This document shows positions 51,290 through 59,971 of a DNA stretch of 64,000 nucleotides, in pieces. The number at the start of each line of letters is the position of its first letter. Within the stretch, counting starts at the first letter, position 1. The notes beneath the pieces were generated by a model. It saw only the letters and a program-made list of their open reading frames with translations, did no database searches and was not told the origin of the DNA. Where the stretch lies: the NCBI RefSeq assembly GCF_902859825.1, contig NZ_CADIKB010000029.1, forward strand, positions 25,199-89,198. The letters are read 5' to 3'. Source of the stretch: Paraburkholderia phenoliruptrix. GTDB taxonomy: Bacteria; Pseudomonadota; Gammaproteobacteria; Burkholderiales; Burkholderiaceae. Position numbers and translations under genes: made by a program.

Positions 51290-52707
51290 GCCTCGTGCGC
51301 GCGCAGAAAGCGGAAAAATTCGACGCCTTCACGCAAGCGCCGTTTCATCATGTCCCAGCTCGTCAGCATTTCGCGCAGGATTTCCCAGATCTTCGACGGC
51401 CGGAAGTAGAAGCGTTTGTAGAAGTTTTCCAGCTGGTGATAAATCTCTTCGCGCGACAGATGCGGATAGCCGATGGCCGCCAGCTGAACGCCTTCCTTGC
51501 TGACGAGGTTGATGACCTTGTTTTCTTCGAGCCAGCCGTTTTCGACCGCCTGATCGTAAAGGCGCGTGCCCGGATACGGCGCGGCGAGCGACACCTGAAT
51601 GGTGTGCGGATTGATCTCTTTCGCGTACTCGATCGTCTTCTGGATGGTCTCCTGGGTTTCGCCCGGAAGACCGAGAATGAACGTGCCGTGAATCTTGATG
51701 CCGAGCTTGCGGCAGTCTTCGCTGAAACGCCGCGCGATGTCCGTGCGCAGGCCCTTCTTGATATTCAGCAGGATCTGGTCGTCGCCGGATTCGTAGCCGA
51801 CGAGCAAGAGGCGCAGACCGTTTTCCTTCATGATCTTGAGCGTCGAATACGGCACGTTGGCTTTCGCGTTGCACGACCACGTCACCCCGAGCTTGCCGAG
51901 ACCACGGGCGATTTCTTCGACGCGCGGCTTGAAGTCGGTGAAGGTGTCGTCGTCGAACATGATCTCCTTTACTTCGGGCATGTTGTCGCGAATCCACTTC
52001 ACTTCTTCGAGCACGTTTTCCACCGAGCGCGTGCGGTAGCGGTGCCCGCCCACGGTCTGCGGCCACAGGCAGAAGGTGCATTTCGAGCGGCAGCCGCGTC
52101 CCGTGTAGATCGACACATACGGGTGCTTCAGGTAGCCAATGAAATAGTTGTCGATCTTCAGATCGCGCTTGTAGACGGGCGCGACGAACGGCAGCTCGTC
52201 CATGTTCTCGAGGATCGGGCGGGCCGCGTTGTGCTCGATCGAGCCGTCGGCAGCGCGATAGCTGAGCCCGAGAATCTGCGCGAACGGTTTGCCCGCGGCC
52301 ACTTCCTCGCAGGTGTAGTCGAATTCCTCGCGGCACACGAAGTCGATCGCCTCGCTCGCCGTCAGCGAATTGTGCGGATCGACGGCGACCTTCGCGCCCA
52401 CCATGCCGATCAGGACCGATGGCTTGCGCTTTTTCAGGTCTTCGGCGAACAGCGCGTCGGTGGGAAAGGACGGCGTGCTCGTATGAATGACGACGAGCTC
52501 GTATTGCTGCGCGATGTCGAGCGTTGCCTCGACCGACAGGCCGTCGGCGGGCGCATCGAGCACACGGCTCTCGGCAACGAGTGCGGCCGGTTGTGCAAGC
52601 CACGTCGGATACCAGAACGAGCGGACTTCGCGCTTGGCCTGGTAGCGCGAACCGGCGCCACCATCGAAGCCGTCATACGAGGGCGCCTGCAAGAACAGAG
52701 TTTTCAT
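51286..52707 (-). CDS. hpnJ: Hopanoid radical SAM protein HpnJ
   Basis: Converts glucosaminyl-bacteriohopanetetrol to the cyclitol ether by ring contraction (function known for Burkholderia hopanoids). A 473-aa B12-binding-type radical SAM protein: N-terminal Rossmann-like region (1-150, cobalamin-domain type), then the 4Fe-4S motif CxxxCxxC at Cys206, Cys210 and Cys213 ('GCRSKCTFC'), and 'GTFILGLPGETQET'. GGAG precedes the ATG at 52707. First gene of the hpnJ-hpnI operon, with a PmrA-type box 121 bases upstream. Confidence 0.93.
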   Translation of the reverse strand: MKTLFLQAPSYDGFDGGAGSRYQAKREVRSFWYPTWLAQPAALVAESRVLDAPADGLSVEATLDIAQQYELVVIHTSTPSFPTDALFAEDLKKRKPSVLIGMVGAKVAVDPHNSLTASEAIDFVCREEFDYTCEEVAAGKPFAQILGLSYRAADGSIEHNAARPILENMDELPFVAPVYKRDLKIDNYFIGYLKHPYVSIYTGRGCRSKCTFCLWPQTVGGHRYRTRSVENVLEEVKWIRDNMPEVKEIMFDDDTFTDFKPRVEEIARGLGKLGVTWSCNAKANVPYSTLKIMKENGLRLLLVGYESGDDQILLNIKKGLRTDIARRFSEDCRKLGIKIHGTFILGLPGETQETIQKTIEYAKEINPHTIQVSLAAPYPGTRLYDQAVENGWLEENKVINLVSKEGVQLAAIGYPHLSREEIYHQLENFYKRFYFRPSKIWEILREMLTSWDMMKRRLREGVEFFRFLRAHEA

Positions 52708-53159
52708 GGATGCTCCAGCAAGCCGTGTAGCGGCGCCTGGTGTGGTCTGTCGAAAAACTGTCGGATGGCCGCTGCCCGCCGGGCGGCATGCAAAGGCCTA
52801 TGTTCGCGCAGATGGTACGGAGCAAAGCTGAAGGAAACCTTAAGCTGAATAGTACACGCGGACCCTGTCTCGCGCCTGTCATTCGCGCCTGTCGCCGGGC
52901 ATTACTACAAGATTTCGGCATGCTTACTAATTAGCCGCCGAGAACGGTCAAGCACGGCTAAGCACGGTGCATAAGCGGATCGGCGCAACACAGCCTGCCG
53001 CGCCGGCTCGGAGCCGGTTGGCATCGAGCCGGCATCGGCCGCGTCGGCCATGTCCGGGCGCGGCTCGGTCGGCGCTCGCGGTTACCCGCGCCGCGTGAGG
53101 CGCCGGCCTGCGGTTTGGCTATGCCGTTGCTGCTATTGCTGCTGCCGCTGCGCGCGCCC
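52708..53159. other. Intergenic region between hpnJ and cspA-type gene
   Basis: 452 bases with no credible gene. It contains the hpnJ control site (52812-52844). The left-of-csp half has several GC-rich dyads (for example CCGGCTC/GAGCCGG around 53003-53019), which could end the csp transcript, but none has a T-run. Confidence 0.55.
52812..52844 (-). promoter_or_regulatory. PmrA-type box and -10 element of hpnJ
   Basis: CTGAAG-GAAAC-CTTAAG at 52828-52844 is identical to the box at 46515-46531, within a 21-base identical stretch. Reading towards hpnJ, a TACCAT hexamer (52812-52817) lies 10 bases from the box, the same spacing as TACTAT at the other site. Confidence 0.65.
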
Positions 53160-53363
53160 CTAGATCGGCTTGATGTCCGCTGCCTGCTTGCCCTTCGGCC
53201 CCTGCTTCACTTCGAAGCTGACCTTCTGGTTTTCCTGCAGCGATTTGAAACCCTCGGCGCGAATTTCCGAGAAATGGGCGAACAGGTCTTCACCTCCGTC
53301 GTCGGGTGTGATGAAGCCGAAGCCCTTCGCGTCGTTGAACCACTTCACTGTACCGGTAGGCAT
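53160..53363 (-). CDS. Cold-shock-domain protein (CspA family)
   Basis: A 67-aa single-strand nucleic-acid-binding protein: 'GTVKWFNDAKGFGFITPDDG' covers RNP1 ('KGFGFI') and 'DLFAHFSEI' is RNP2, slightly changed from the usual VFVHFS. Typical length and ending 'GPKGKQAADIKPI'. GAGGAA lies before the ATG. Single gene, divergent from the dehydrogenase. Confidence 0.95.
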   Translation of the reverse strand: MPTGTVKWFNDAKGFGFITPDDGGEDLFAHFSEIRAEGFKSLQENQKVSFEVKQGPKGKQAADIKPI

Positions 53364-53670
53364 GTCGATTCCTCATGTGCATCGGGTTGACTGGAACTAC
53401 CGCCTGACTGTAACTCTCTTCTGACGACTGCGCTTTGCCCGGGCCGCCACGCGCGAACCCTTGTCGTCCTCGTGCAGACGGGAACGGTAGCCCCAAGAAG
53501 AGACCACGCAAAATGCGTGCCGCACCGCGGCGGACCGGCGCGGCCGCCGGTGCGTTCGAGCACAATCAGATAAGATGTTTCCTTATCGGCAGTGCCTTTC
53601 CGGCCACACGCGCCCTGCTCGCTATCCGGGCGCCGCGCAGCCTGTCGTTTTCCCATTTACAGGAACCAGC
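53364..53670. other. Divergent region between csp gene and aldehyde dehydrogenase
   Basis: 307 bases holding the csp leader and the dehydrogenase promoter. A perfect dyad GATAAG-N7-CTTATC (53569-53587) lies 84 bases before the dehydrogenase start and is a likely regulator site. No gene was seen. Confidence 0.5.
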
Positions 53671-55116
53671 ATGGCAATTTCGAGCTACACCGATACCCGA
53701 CTTCTCATCAACGGCGAGTGGTGCGATGCCGCAAGCGGCAAGACCATCGACGTTCTCAACCCCGCCACCGGCCAGGTCATCGGCAAGGTCGCACATGCCG
53801 GCATCGCCGACCTCGACCGCGCGCTCGAGGCGGCTCAACGCGGCTTCGAAGCATGGCGCAAGGTGCCCGCGCACGAGCGCGCGGCGGTGATGCGCAAGGC
53901 AGCGGCGCTCGTGCGCGAGCGCGCATCGGACATTGGCCGCCTGATGACGCAGGAACAGGGCAAACCGTTCGCCGAAGCGAAGATAGAAGTGCTGGCCGCC
54001 GCCGACATCATCGAATGGTTCGCCGACGAAGGCCGCCGCCTCTATGGCCGCGTGGTGCCCTCGCGCAATCTGGCGGCGCAGCAACTCGTGCTGAAGGAGC
54101 CGATCGGCCCGGTCGCCGCCTTCACGCCGTGGAATTTCCCGGTCAACCAGATCGTGCGCAAGCTGAGCGCCGCGCTCGCGAGCGGCTGCTCGTTCCTCGT
54201 GAAGGCGCCGGAGGAAACCCCGGCGTCGCCGGCAGGCCTCCTGCAGGCTTTCGTCGAAGCGGGTGTGCCGGCCGGCACGGTGGGCCTCGTGTTCGGCGAC
54301 CCCGCCGAAATCTCGAGCTACCTGATTCCGCATCCGGTCATCCGCAAGGTCACGTTCACCGGCTCGACGCCGGTCGGCAAGCAACTGGCCGCGCTGGCCG
54401 GCGCGCACATGAAGCGCGCCACCATGGAGCTGGGCGGTCACGCGCCCGTCATCGTGGCTGAAGACGCCGACGTCGCGCTTGCCGTGAAGGCCGCGGGCGG
54501 CGCCAAGTTCCGCAACGCGGGCCAGGTGTGCATTTCGCCCACGCGTTTTCTCGTGCACAACAGCATTCGCGAGGAGTTCGCCGCAGCGCTCGTCAAACAC
54601 GCCGAAAGCCTCAAGCTCGGCGACGGTCTCGCGGAAGGCACGACTCTCGGGCCGCTCGCGAACGCACGCCGTCTGACGGCCATGAGCAAGGTGCTCGACG
54701 ACGCGCGCAAGACCGGTGCGAAGATCGAAACGGGCGGCGAGCGCGTCGGCTCGGAAGGCAACTTCTTCGCGCCGACGGTGCTCACGAACGTGTCGCTGGA
54801 AGCGGACGTGTTCAACAACGAGCCGTTCGGCCCGATCGCCGCGATCCGCGGTTTCGACAAGCTGGAAGAAGCGATTGCCGAGGCCAACCGGCTGCCGTTC
54901 GGTCTCGCCGGCTACGCGTTCACGAAGTCGTTCAGCAACGTGCATCTGCTGTCGCAGCAGCTCGAAGTCGGCATGCTGTGGATCAACCAGCCGGCCACGC
55001 CCACGCCGGAAATGCCGTTCGGCGGCGTGAAGGATTCGGGCTACGGTTCGGAAGGCGGACCGGAAGCGATGGAAGCGTATCTGGTCACGAAGGCCGTCAC
55101 GGTGATGTCGTCGTAA
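53671..55116 (+). CDS. NAD(P)-dependent aldehyde dehydrogenase, semialdehyde type
   Basis: A 481-aa aldehyde dehydrogenase closest in style to succinate/glutarate or 2-oxoglutarate semialdehyde dehydrogenases. Features are 'FTPWNFPVNQIVRKLSAALA', Glu253 in 'MELGGHAP' and catalytic Cys287 in 'NAGQVCISP'. ATG 53671 has AGGAA upstream; a longer frame from 53575 is not protein-like. No partner gene (gabT or uronate/aldarate genes) adjoins it, so the substrate is open; pairing with the uronate genes 3 kb away is possible but unproven. Confidence 0.9.
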   Translation: MAISSYTDTRLLINGEWCDAASGKTIDVLNPATGQVIGKVAHAGIADLDRALEAAQRGFEAWRKVPAHERAAVMRKAAALVRERASDIGRLMTQEQGKPFAEAKIEVLAAADIIEWFADEGRRLYGRVVPSRNLAAQQLVLKEPIGPVAAFTPWNFPVNQIVRKLSAALASGCSFLVKAPEETPASPAGLLQAFVEAGVPAGTVGLVFGDPAEISSYLIPHPVIRKVTFTGSTPVGKQLAALAGAHMKRATMELGGHAPVIVAEDADVALAVKAAGGAKFRNAGQVCISPTRFLVHNSIREEFAAALVKHAESLKLGDGLAEGTTLGPLANARRLTAMSKVLDDARKTGAKIETGGERVGSEGNFFAPTVLTNVSLEADVFNNEPFGPIAAIRGFDKLEEAIAEANRLPFGLAGYAFTKSFSNVHLLSQQLEVGMLWINQPATPTPEMPFGGVKDSGYGSEGGPEAMEAYLVTKAVTVMSS

Positions 55117-55126
55117 TACAGGTAGT

Positions 55127-55156
55127 CGGGCACTGCGTGGACACGAGCAGTGCCCG
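55127..55156 (+). terminator. Hairpin after the dehydrogenase
   Basis: CGGGCACTGC and GCAGTGCCCG form a perfect 10-bp stem with a 10-base loop, starting 11 bases after the stop codon. No T-run follows; it may pause RNA polymerase or protect the mRNA end. Confidence 0.5.
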
Positions 55157-55171
55157 AGCCCCGCTCCCCTA

Positions 55172-55202
55172 GGTCCGCGGGTTCCGGCTCGCGGACCTTT
55201 TT
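55172..55202 (+). terminator. Intrinsic terminator
   Basis: GGTCCGCG-N10-CGCGGACC followed at once by TTTTT (55198-55202). It ends the dehydrogenase transcript 13 bases before the next gene's ATG, so that gene either has a promoter inside this stretch or depends on read-through. Confidence 0.8.
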
Positions 55203-55214
55203 GTTTGGAACTTC

Positions 55215-55805
55215 ATGCAACCCACACTGACAGGCAATACGGTCGAACTGCGACCTCTGGAGCGCGCTCATGCGAAGGCGCTGCTCGCGGCAGCCGCCGA
55301 CGGCCAATTGTGGAACCTGAAGCTGACTGTCGTGCCGGGACCGAACACGATCGACAGCTATATCGACACTGCTTTGGCGGGACGCGACGCGGCAACGGGG
55401 ATGCCGTTCGTGATCGTGCGCCGCGATACCGGCGCGATTGTCGGCAGCACGCGGTTCTGGAAAATCGACCGCGCGAATCGCAAGCTTGAAATCGGCCACA
55501 CGTGGCTCGCGGAATCGGCGCAACGCTCCGCCGTGAACACCGAGGCGAAATATCTGCTCCTCTGCCACGCCTTTGAAACGATGCAATGCGTGCGCGTGCA
55601 GTTCACCACCGACGAGCTCAACGAAAGGTCGCGCGCGGCGATTCTGCGGCTCGGCGCGCAGCAGGAAGGCGTGGTGCGCCACGAGCGCATCATGCCGGAC
55701 GGACGCAAGCGCAACTCCGTGCGCTTTAGCATCATCGACGACGAATGGGCGCGCGTTAAGGCCACGCTCGAGGCCCGGCTCAAAACGACGCCCAGGCCGC
55801 GCTGA
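55215..55805 (+). CDS. GNAT-family N-acetyltransferase
   Basis: A 196-aa acetyltransferase of the RimJ/RimL-like class: 'VELRPLERAHAKALLAAAAD' at the start, 'IGHTWLAESAQRSAVNTEAK' for the acetyl-CoA region, and 'NERSRAAILRLGAQQEGVVR' near the end. The substrate (protein N-terminus or small amine) is unknown. The start ATG has GGAAC upstream and lies just behind a terminator. Confidence 0.87.
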   Translation: MQPTLTGNTVELRPLERAHAKALLAAAADGQLWNLKLTVVPGPNTIDSYIDTALAGRDAATGMPFVIVRRDTGAIVGSTRFWKIDRANRKLEIGHTWLAESAQRSAVNTEAKYLLLCHAFETMQCVRVQFTTDELNERSRAAILRLGAQQEGVVRHERIMPDGRKRNSVRFSIIDDEWARVKATLEARLKTTPRPR

Positions 55806-55846
55806 AGCGGCCCGGGCTTAGCCGCGGCGTTGGCGCCCGGCTCGTG

Positions 55847-56863
55847 TTACACCTGCACGTCGCCTTCCTTCAGCGGCCGCGCGGCCGGGCTTAGCAGCTC
55901 CTCGCGCAGCGCATCGCGCGTCGAATGGCGGCGCACCCACACCGCGGTCAGCATCGGCACGAGAATCGCGGTCACGAGACAGGCCGTGGCGACCATCGCG
56001 GTCGCCGCCGGCACGAGCGGCCTGAAGCTCGGAATCATCTCGCCGATGATCGCCGGATTGGCCACCGCCGCGCCCGCCGTGGACGAAGCCGCCAACCCCG
56101 CCGCGCCATTGCCGCCCGCAATCCAGCGATCCGCGAGAATCAGCGGAATGCCGGTCACGACGATCACGGCGAGCCCGAGCAGCACGCCCGCCATGCCGCT
56201 CTTCGCGATCACGGCGAGGTCGATGCCGTTGCCGAGCGCGAAGCCGAAAAACGGAATCAGCGGATGCACGCAGCGGCCGAAAAACTCACGCAGGTCGCTG
56301 TCGATATTGCCGAGCGCAAAGCCGATCAGAAACGGCAGCACCGCGCCGACGAAAAGCCGCGGCTCGAAGAACGCCACGCCCGCCGCGCCGAGAATGATCA
56401 TGCTGACGAGCGGCCCCGACTCGACCGACATCAGCACGAACGCGCCGGCCTCCTCTTTCGTGCCGTACTGCTGCATCACCGCGGCGTAGAGACCGCCGTT
56501 GGTCATGTCCATCGACGTGGTGATCGCGAGCACCGAGAGGCCGGCGAAGAGCCCCGCCTTGATGCCGTCGACCGGAATGAAATGCGACGCCACGATGGTC
56601 GCGATCCACGCGACTACCATCTTGGTGACGAGCAGCGTGCCGGACTTGCGCAGCACCGTGCCGGTGGCACGCAAATCGATCGTCGCGCCCATGCAGAAGA
56701 ACCACACCGCAAGAATCGGCACCGTGCCGGCAATCAGTCCGTTGGTGAACGAGCCGAAATACTTGCCCGCGCCGGGCGCGAACGTGTGAACGCAAGCGCC
56801 GAGCAGCAACGGCACGAGCATCAGGCCGCCAGGAATGCGGTCGATGGCCTTCTTAAGCTTCAT
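55847..56863 (-). CDS. kdgT: 2-keto-3-deoxygluconate permease
   Basis: A 338-aa inner-membrane proton symporter for 2-keto-3-deoxygluconate and related uronate products. About ten hydrophobic segments; family motifs are 'IDRIPGGLMLVPLLLGACVH', 'TNGLIAGTVPILAVWFFCMG' and 'MDMTNGGLYAAVMQQYG'. ATG 56863 follows GGAGGAGAC. Divergent from kduI-kduD, so the 303-base gap is a shared control region. Confidence 0.93.
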   Translation of the reverse strand: MKLKKAIDRIPGGLMLVPLLLGACVHTFAPGAGKYFGSFTNGLIAGTVPILAVWFFCMGATIDLRATGTVLRKSGTLLVTKMVVAWIATIVASHFIPVDGIKAGLFAGLSVLAITTSMDMTNGGLYAAVMQQYGTKEEAGAFVLMSVESGPLVSMIILGAAGVAFFEPRLFVGAVLPFLIGFALGNIDSDLREFFGRCVHPLIPFFGFALGNGIDLAVIAKSGMAGVLLGLAVIVVTGIPLILADRWIAGGNGAAGLAASSTAGAAVANPAIIGEMIPSFRPLVPAATAMVATACLVTAILVPMLTAVWVRRHSTRDALREELLSPAARPLKEGDVQV

Positions 56864-57166
56864 TGTCTCCTCCGTGGACTTGTGGTCCGGTGATCGGGTG
56901 ACTGCACCTTGCGTAAGAACCGGTCTTGCGCCGGCTGCTCCCTTTCGGCGCAATATAGCATTGTGAGAGGAACGGCGTTCCGATTTTTTCCATTGCCGCG
57001 ATCATCGTTTACCCGGCTTACCATTACCGGCGTCGACCCGCGACTCACGCGTCCCAATTTTTTCTGGACCACCGTTCCGAAACAACGAATAACGCGCTAC
57101 AGTCGAGCCCATACGTGCGCCGCCGCCGACGTGCGGCGAGGCGGCTCACTCACCGGAGACCCGATC
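56864..57166. other. Shared control region of kdgT and kduI-kduD
   Basis: 303 bases with no gene. It contains the GGAACG-g-CGTTCC dyad (56969-56981) and a second GTTCC half-site near 57075, both candidates for the IclR-family regulator encoded at 58975. Confidence 0.55.
56969..56981. promoter_or_regulatory. Candidate KdgR (IclR-family) operator
   Basis: GGAACG-g-CGTTCC, an odd-length perfect dyad 106 bases upstream of kdgT and about 185 bases upstream of kduI. IclR-family sites often have GGAA/TTCC arms of this form. The match to the regulator is inferred from position and family. Confidence 0.45.
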
Positions 57167-58015
57167 GTGGAAGCAACCCTGCAAGTGAGGCAAGCCATCA
57201 ACAGCGAATACGCGAAGACGCTCGACACCGCCGGGCTGCGCAACGCGTTCCTCGTCGACCCGGTGTTCGAGCGCGATGCGCTGCGCCTCACGTATAGCCA
57301 CATCGACCGCATCATCGTGGGCGGCGTGTGGCCGGCCACGCGCGCCGTCGAGGTGCCCGGCTCGCTCGGCAAAGCGATCGGGGTCCACTCTCTGCTCGAG
57401 CGGCGGGAATTGGGCGCAATCAACATCGGCGGCGACGGCTGGGTGGACGTGGACGGCACGCGCTACACGGTGCGCAACGAGGAAGCGATCTACATCGGCC
57501 GCGGCGCGCAGGCGGTGGCCTTCGGCAGCGACGACGCCGCGCGGCCCGCAAAGTTCTACCTGAACTGCGCGCCCGCGCACGCGTCGCATCCCACGCGCAC
57601 CATTTCGCTTGCGGAAGCCTCGCCGCAATCGCTTGGCGATGCCGCCACCGGCAACCGCCGCACCATCTACAAGTTCATCGTGCCGGAAGTCCTGCCCACC
57701 TGTCAGCTGTCGATGGGTATGACGAGGCTGGAACCGGGCAGTCTCTGGAACACCATGCCCTGCCATACGCACGAACGGCGCATGGAGGTCTATTTCTATT
57801 TCAATATCGCCGACGACGCCGCGGTCTTTCACATGATGGGCGAGCCGAACGAGACGCGGCACATCGTCGTGCATAACGAACAGGCCGTGATCTCGCCGAG
57901 CTGGTCGATCCACTCGGGCGTCGGCACGCGCGCCTACACGTTCATCTGGGGCATGGTCGGCGAAAACCAGGTATTCGGCGACATGGACCACATCGCCGTG
58001 CAGGATTTGCGCTGA
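57167..58015 (+). CDS. kduI: 5-dehydro-4-deoxy-D-glucuronate isomerase
   Basis: Isomerises 5-keto-4-deoxyuronate to 2,5-diketo-3-deoxygluconate in pectin/uronate breakdown. A 282-aa double beta-barrel; the zinc ligands are His200, His202, Glu207 and His249 ('CHTHERRMEVYFYF'). The start is GTG 57167 behind GGAG (57155-57158), giving the family's usual length of about 280; longer frames are rejected. Followed 46 bases later by kduD. Confidence 0.94.
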   Translation: MEATLQVRQAINSEYAKTLDTAGLRNAFLVDPVFERDALRLTYSHIDRIIVGGVWPATRAVEVPGSLGKAIGVHSLLERRELGAINIGGDGWVDVDGTRYTVRNEEAIYIGRGAQAVAFGSDDAARPAKFYLNCAPAHASHPTRTISLAEASPQSLGDAATGNRRTIYKFIVPEVLPTCQLSMGMTRLEPGSLWNTMPCHTHERRMEVYFYFNIADDAAVFHMMGEPNETRHIVVHNEQAVISPSWSIHSGVGTRAYTFIWGMVGENQVFGDMDHIAVQDLR

Positions 58016-58061
58016 GCGCTGCGCTTGCGCATCGGCTGGTTATGAGCACTCCACACATGAC

Positions 58062-58862
58062 ATGGGCTTTGATACTGTGAATCTCTCTGCCACGAACCGC
58101 GTTGCGTCCCATCCGTTCGATCTCAGCGGCAAGGTTGCCGTCGTCACCGGCAGCAACGCCGGGCTCGGCGCCGGCATGGCGGTCGCACTTGCCGAGGCGG
58201 GCTGCGACATCGTCGGCGTATCGCGTGCCGACGCCGGCGAGACGCCCGCGCGCGTCACCGCCGCCGGCCGCCGGTTCGCGGACGTGCGCGCCGATCTGGC
58301 TTCGATCGCGCCGGTCGACGACATCGTGCGGGCCGCCGTGGAAGCGTTCGGACGCGTCGACGTGCTGGTGAACAACGCGGGCATCATCCGCCGCGAGGAC
58401 GCGCTCGACTTCAGCGAGGACGACTGGGACGCCGTCATGGACGTGAACCTGAAGAGCCTGTTCTTTCTCGCGCAGGCGGCCGCGCGGCAATTCGTGCGCC
58501 AGCAAGGCGGCGGCAAGATCATCAACATCGCGTCCATGCTGTCCTTCCAGGGCGGTATCCGCGTCGCGTCGTATACGGCGGCGAAAAGCGGCGTGCTAGG
58601 TCTCACGCGGCTCCTTGCAAACGAATGGGCGGCAGAGCGCATCAACGTGAACGCCATCGCGCCGGGCTATATGGCGACGGCGAACACGGCCGCCTTGCGC
58701 GACGACGCGCAGCGCAACGACGAAATCCTGAGCCGCATTCCGGCCGGCCGCTGGGGCGCGCCCGCCGATCTCGCGGGGCCGGTGGTTTTTCTTGCGTCGT
58801 CGGCATCGGACTACGTGCATGGGCATACACTGGCGGTAGACGGCGGATGGCTCGCGCGCTGA
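58062..58862 (+). CDS. kduD: 2-dehydro-3-deoxy-D-gluconate 5-dehydrogenase
   Basis: Reduces 2,5-diketo-3-deoxygluconate to KDG with NAD(P)H. A classical SDR of 266 aa: 'VTGSNAGLGAGMAVALAEAG', 'NNAGIIRREDALDFSEDDWD', the catalytic Ser in 'NIASMLSFQGG', and 'YTAAKSG'. These loops are characteristic of KduD. The first 15 residues exceed the usual start; the in-frame ATG at 58062 is nonetheless the only nearby start codon of good form. Same operon as kduI. Confidence 0.92.
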   Translation: MGFDTVNLSATNRVASHPFDLSGKVAVVTGSNAGLGAGMAVALAEAGCDIVGVSRADAGETPARVTAAGRRFADVRADLASIAPVDDIVRAAVEAFGRVDVLVNNAGIIRREDALDFSEDDWDAVMDVNLKSLFFLAQAAARQFVRQQGGGKIINIASMLSFQGGIRVASYTAAKSGVLGLTRLLANEWAAERINVNAIAPGYMATANTAALRDDAQRNDEILSRIPAGRWGAPADLAGPVVFLASSASDYVHGHTLAVDGGWLAR

Positions 58863-58974
58863 CCCGGCGCGAGACGCAAGACGCGATAGGTTCGCGGCGC
58901 CTGCAAGGCGCGGTATGCTCGCGGCGCCCGCGAGAAGGCGGCACAGACTAGCGTTGAATCAGGAAATCACGGAA

Positions 58975-59853
58975 ATGGCAGCAAGCGGCAGACAGCAGCG
59001 CAAGGACGACTCCCCGCTCCTCGCGCACGACGCGGACGGCGTCGAATCCGGCAGCGACAAAGGCGAATCAGCTTCGTCGATTGGCCGCGTGTTCGCGATT
59101 CTCGGCGCGATCGGCGAGCACGGGCAGATCGGCATCAGCGAACTGTCGCAACGGCTCGGCCTGTCGAAAACCACCGTGCATCGCGTGGTGCAGACGCTCA
59201 AGGCGCTCGGCTACGTCACGCAGGAAGTGGAGACCGAGCGCTACCGCCTCACCATTCGCCTCTTCGAACTCGGCTCAAAGGCGCTGGAAAGCGTGGATCT
59301 CGTGCGCGAAGCCGATGTGGAAATGCGCCGCATCGGCCAGTTGACGCGCGAGGCGGTGCACCTCGGTGCATTCGACGAAGACGCCATCATCTACATCCAC
59401 AAGATCGATGCCGATTACGGACTGCGCATGCAGTCGCGCATTGGCCGGCGCAATCCGCTTCATAGCACGGCGATCGGCAAGGTGCTGCTCGCCTGGATGG
59501 ATCCCGCCGACGCGCGCGAGGTGCTCTCGCACGTCGAATTGCGCAAGTCGACGCAAAAGACGCTCGCCTCAGCCGAGGCAGTGCTGAGCATCCTGCCGCG
59601 CGTTCGCGAGCAAGGTTACGGCGAGGACAACGAGGAACAGGAAGAAGGCTTGCAGTGTCTCGCGGTGCCGGTGTTCGACCGTTTCGGCCGGGTGATCGCG
59701 GGTCTGTCGATTTCGTTTCCGACCATGCGTTGCGGCGCCGACACGAAGTCGCATTACGTCGCGCTGCTGCGCGAGTCGGGCCTCGCGATTTCCACGCGGC
59801 TCGGTTATCGCGAAGCGGCCGCGCCGCAGCCGGCGGCCGCCGAACCAGGTTGA
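58975..59853 (+). CDS. kdgR: IclR-family regulator (KdgR-like)
   Basis: A 292-aa IclR-type repressor. After a polar N-terminal extension of about 32 residues come the winged helix ('ISELSQRLGLSKTTVHRVVQ') and the effector domain ('IHKIDADYGLRMQSRIGRRN', 'STAIGKVLLAWM', 'LAVPVFDRFGRVIAGLSISF'). Downstream of kduI-kduD on the same strand, it fits KdgR, the KDG-responsive repressor. AGGAAATCACGGAA precedes the ATG at 58975. Confidence 0.85.
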   Translation: MAASGRQQRKDDSPLLAHDADGVESGSDKGESASSIGRVFAILGAIGEHGQIGISELSQRLGLSKTTVHRVVQTLKALGYVTQEVETERYRLTIRLFELGSKALESVDLVREADVEMRRIGQLTREAVHLGAFDEDAIIYIHKIDADYGLRMQSRIGRRNPLHSTAIGKVLLAWMDPADAREVLSHVELRKSTQKTLASAEAVLSILPRVREQGYGEDNEEQEEGLQCLAVPVFDRFGRVIAGLSISFPTMRCGADTKSHYVALLRESGLAISTRLGYREAAAPQPAAAEPG

Positions 59854-59871
59854 GGCGGTAATCGTGCAGCA

Positions 59872-59888
59872 CTCACGCGGCGCGTGAG
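59872..59888. terminator. Hairpin between convergent kdgR and cytochrome b561 genes
   Basis: CTCACGC-ggc-GCGTGAG, a perfect 7-bp stem with a 3-base loop, 19 bases after the kdgR stop. No T-run; a weak terminator candidate. Confidence 0.35.
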
Positions 59889-59971
59889 GCAGCGCGGCGG
59901 CGCGGCTTCACGCCGAGGCAGATAGGAGACAGGAGACAGGACGGCGGCAACCGCCATCACATCACCGGGAG

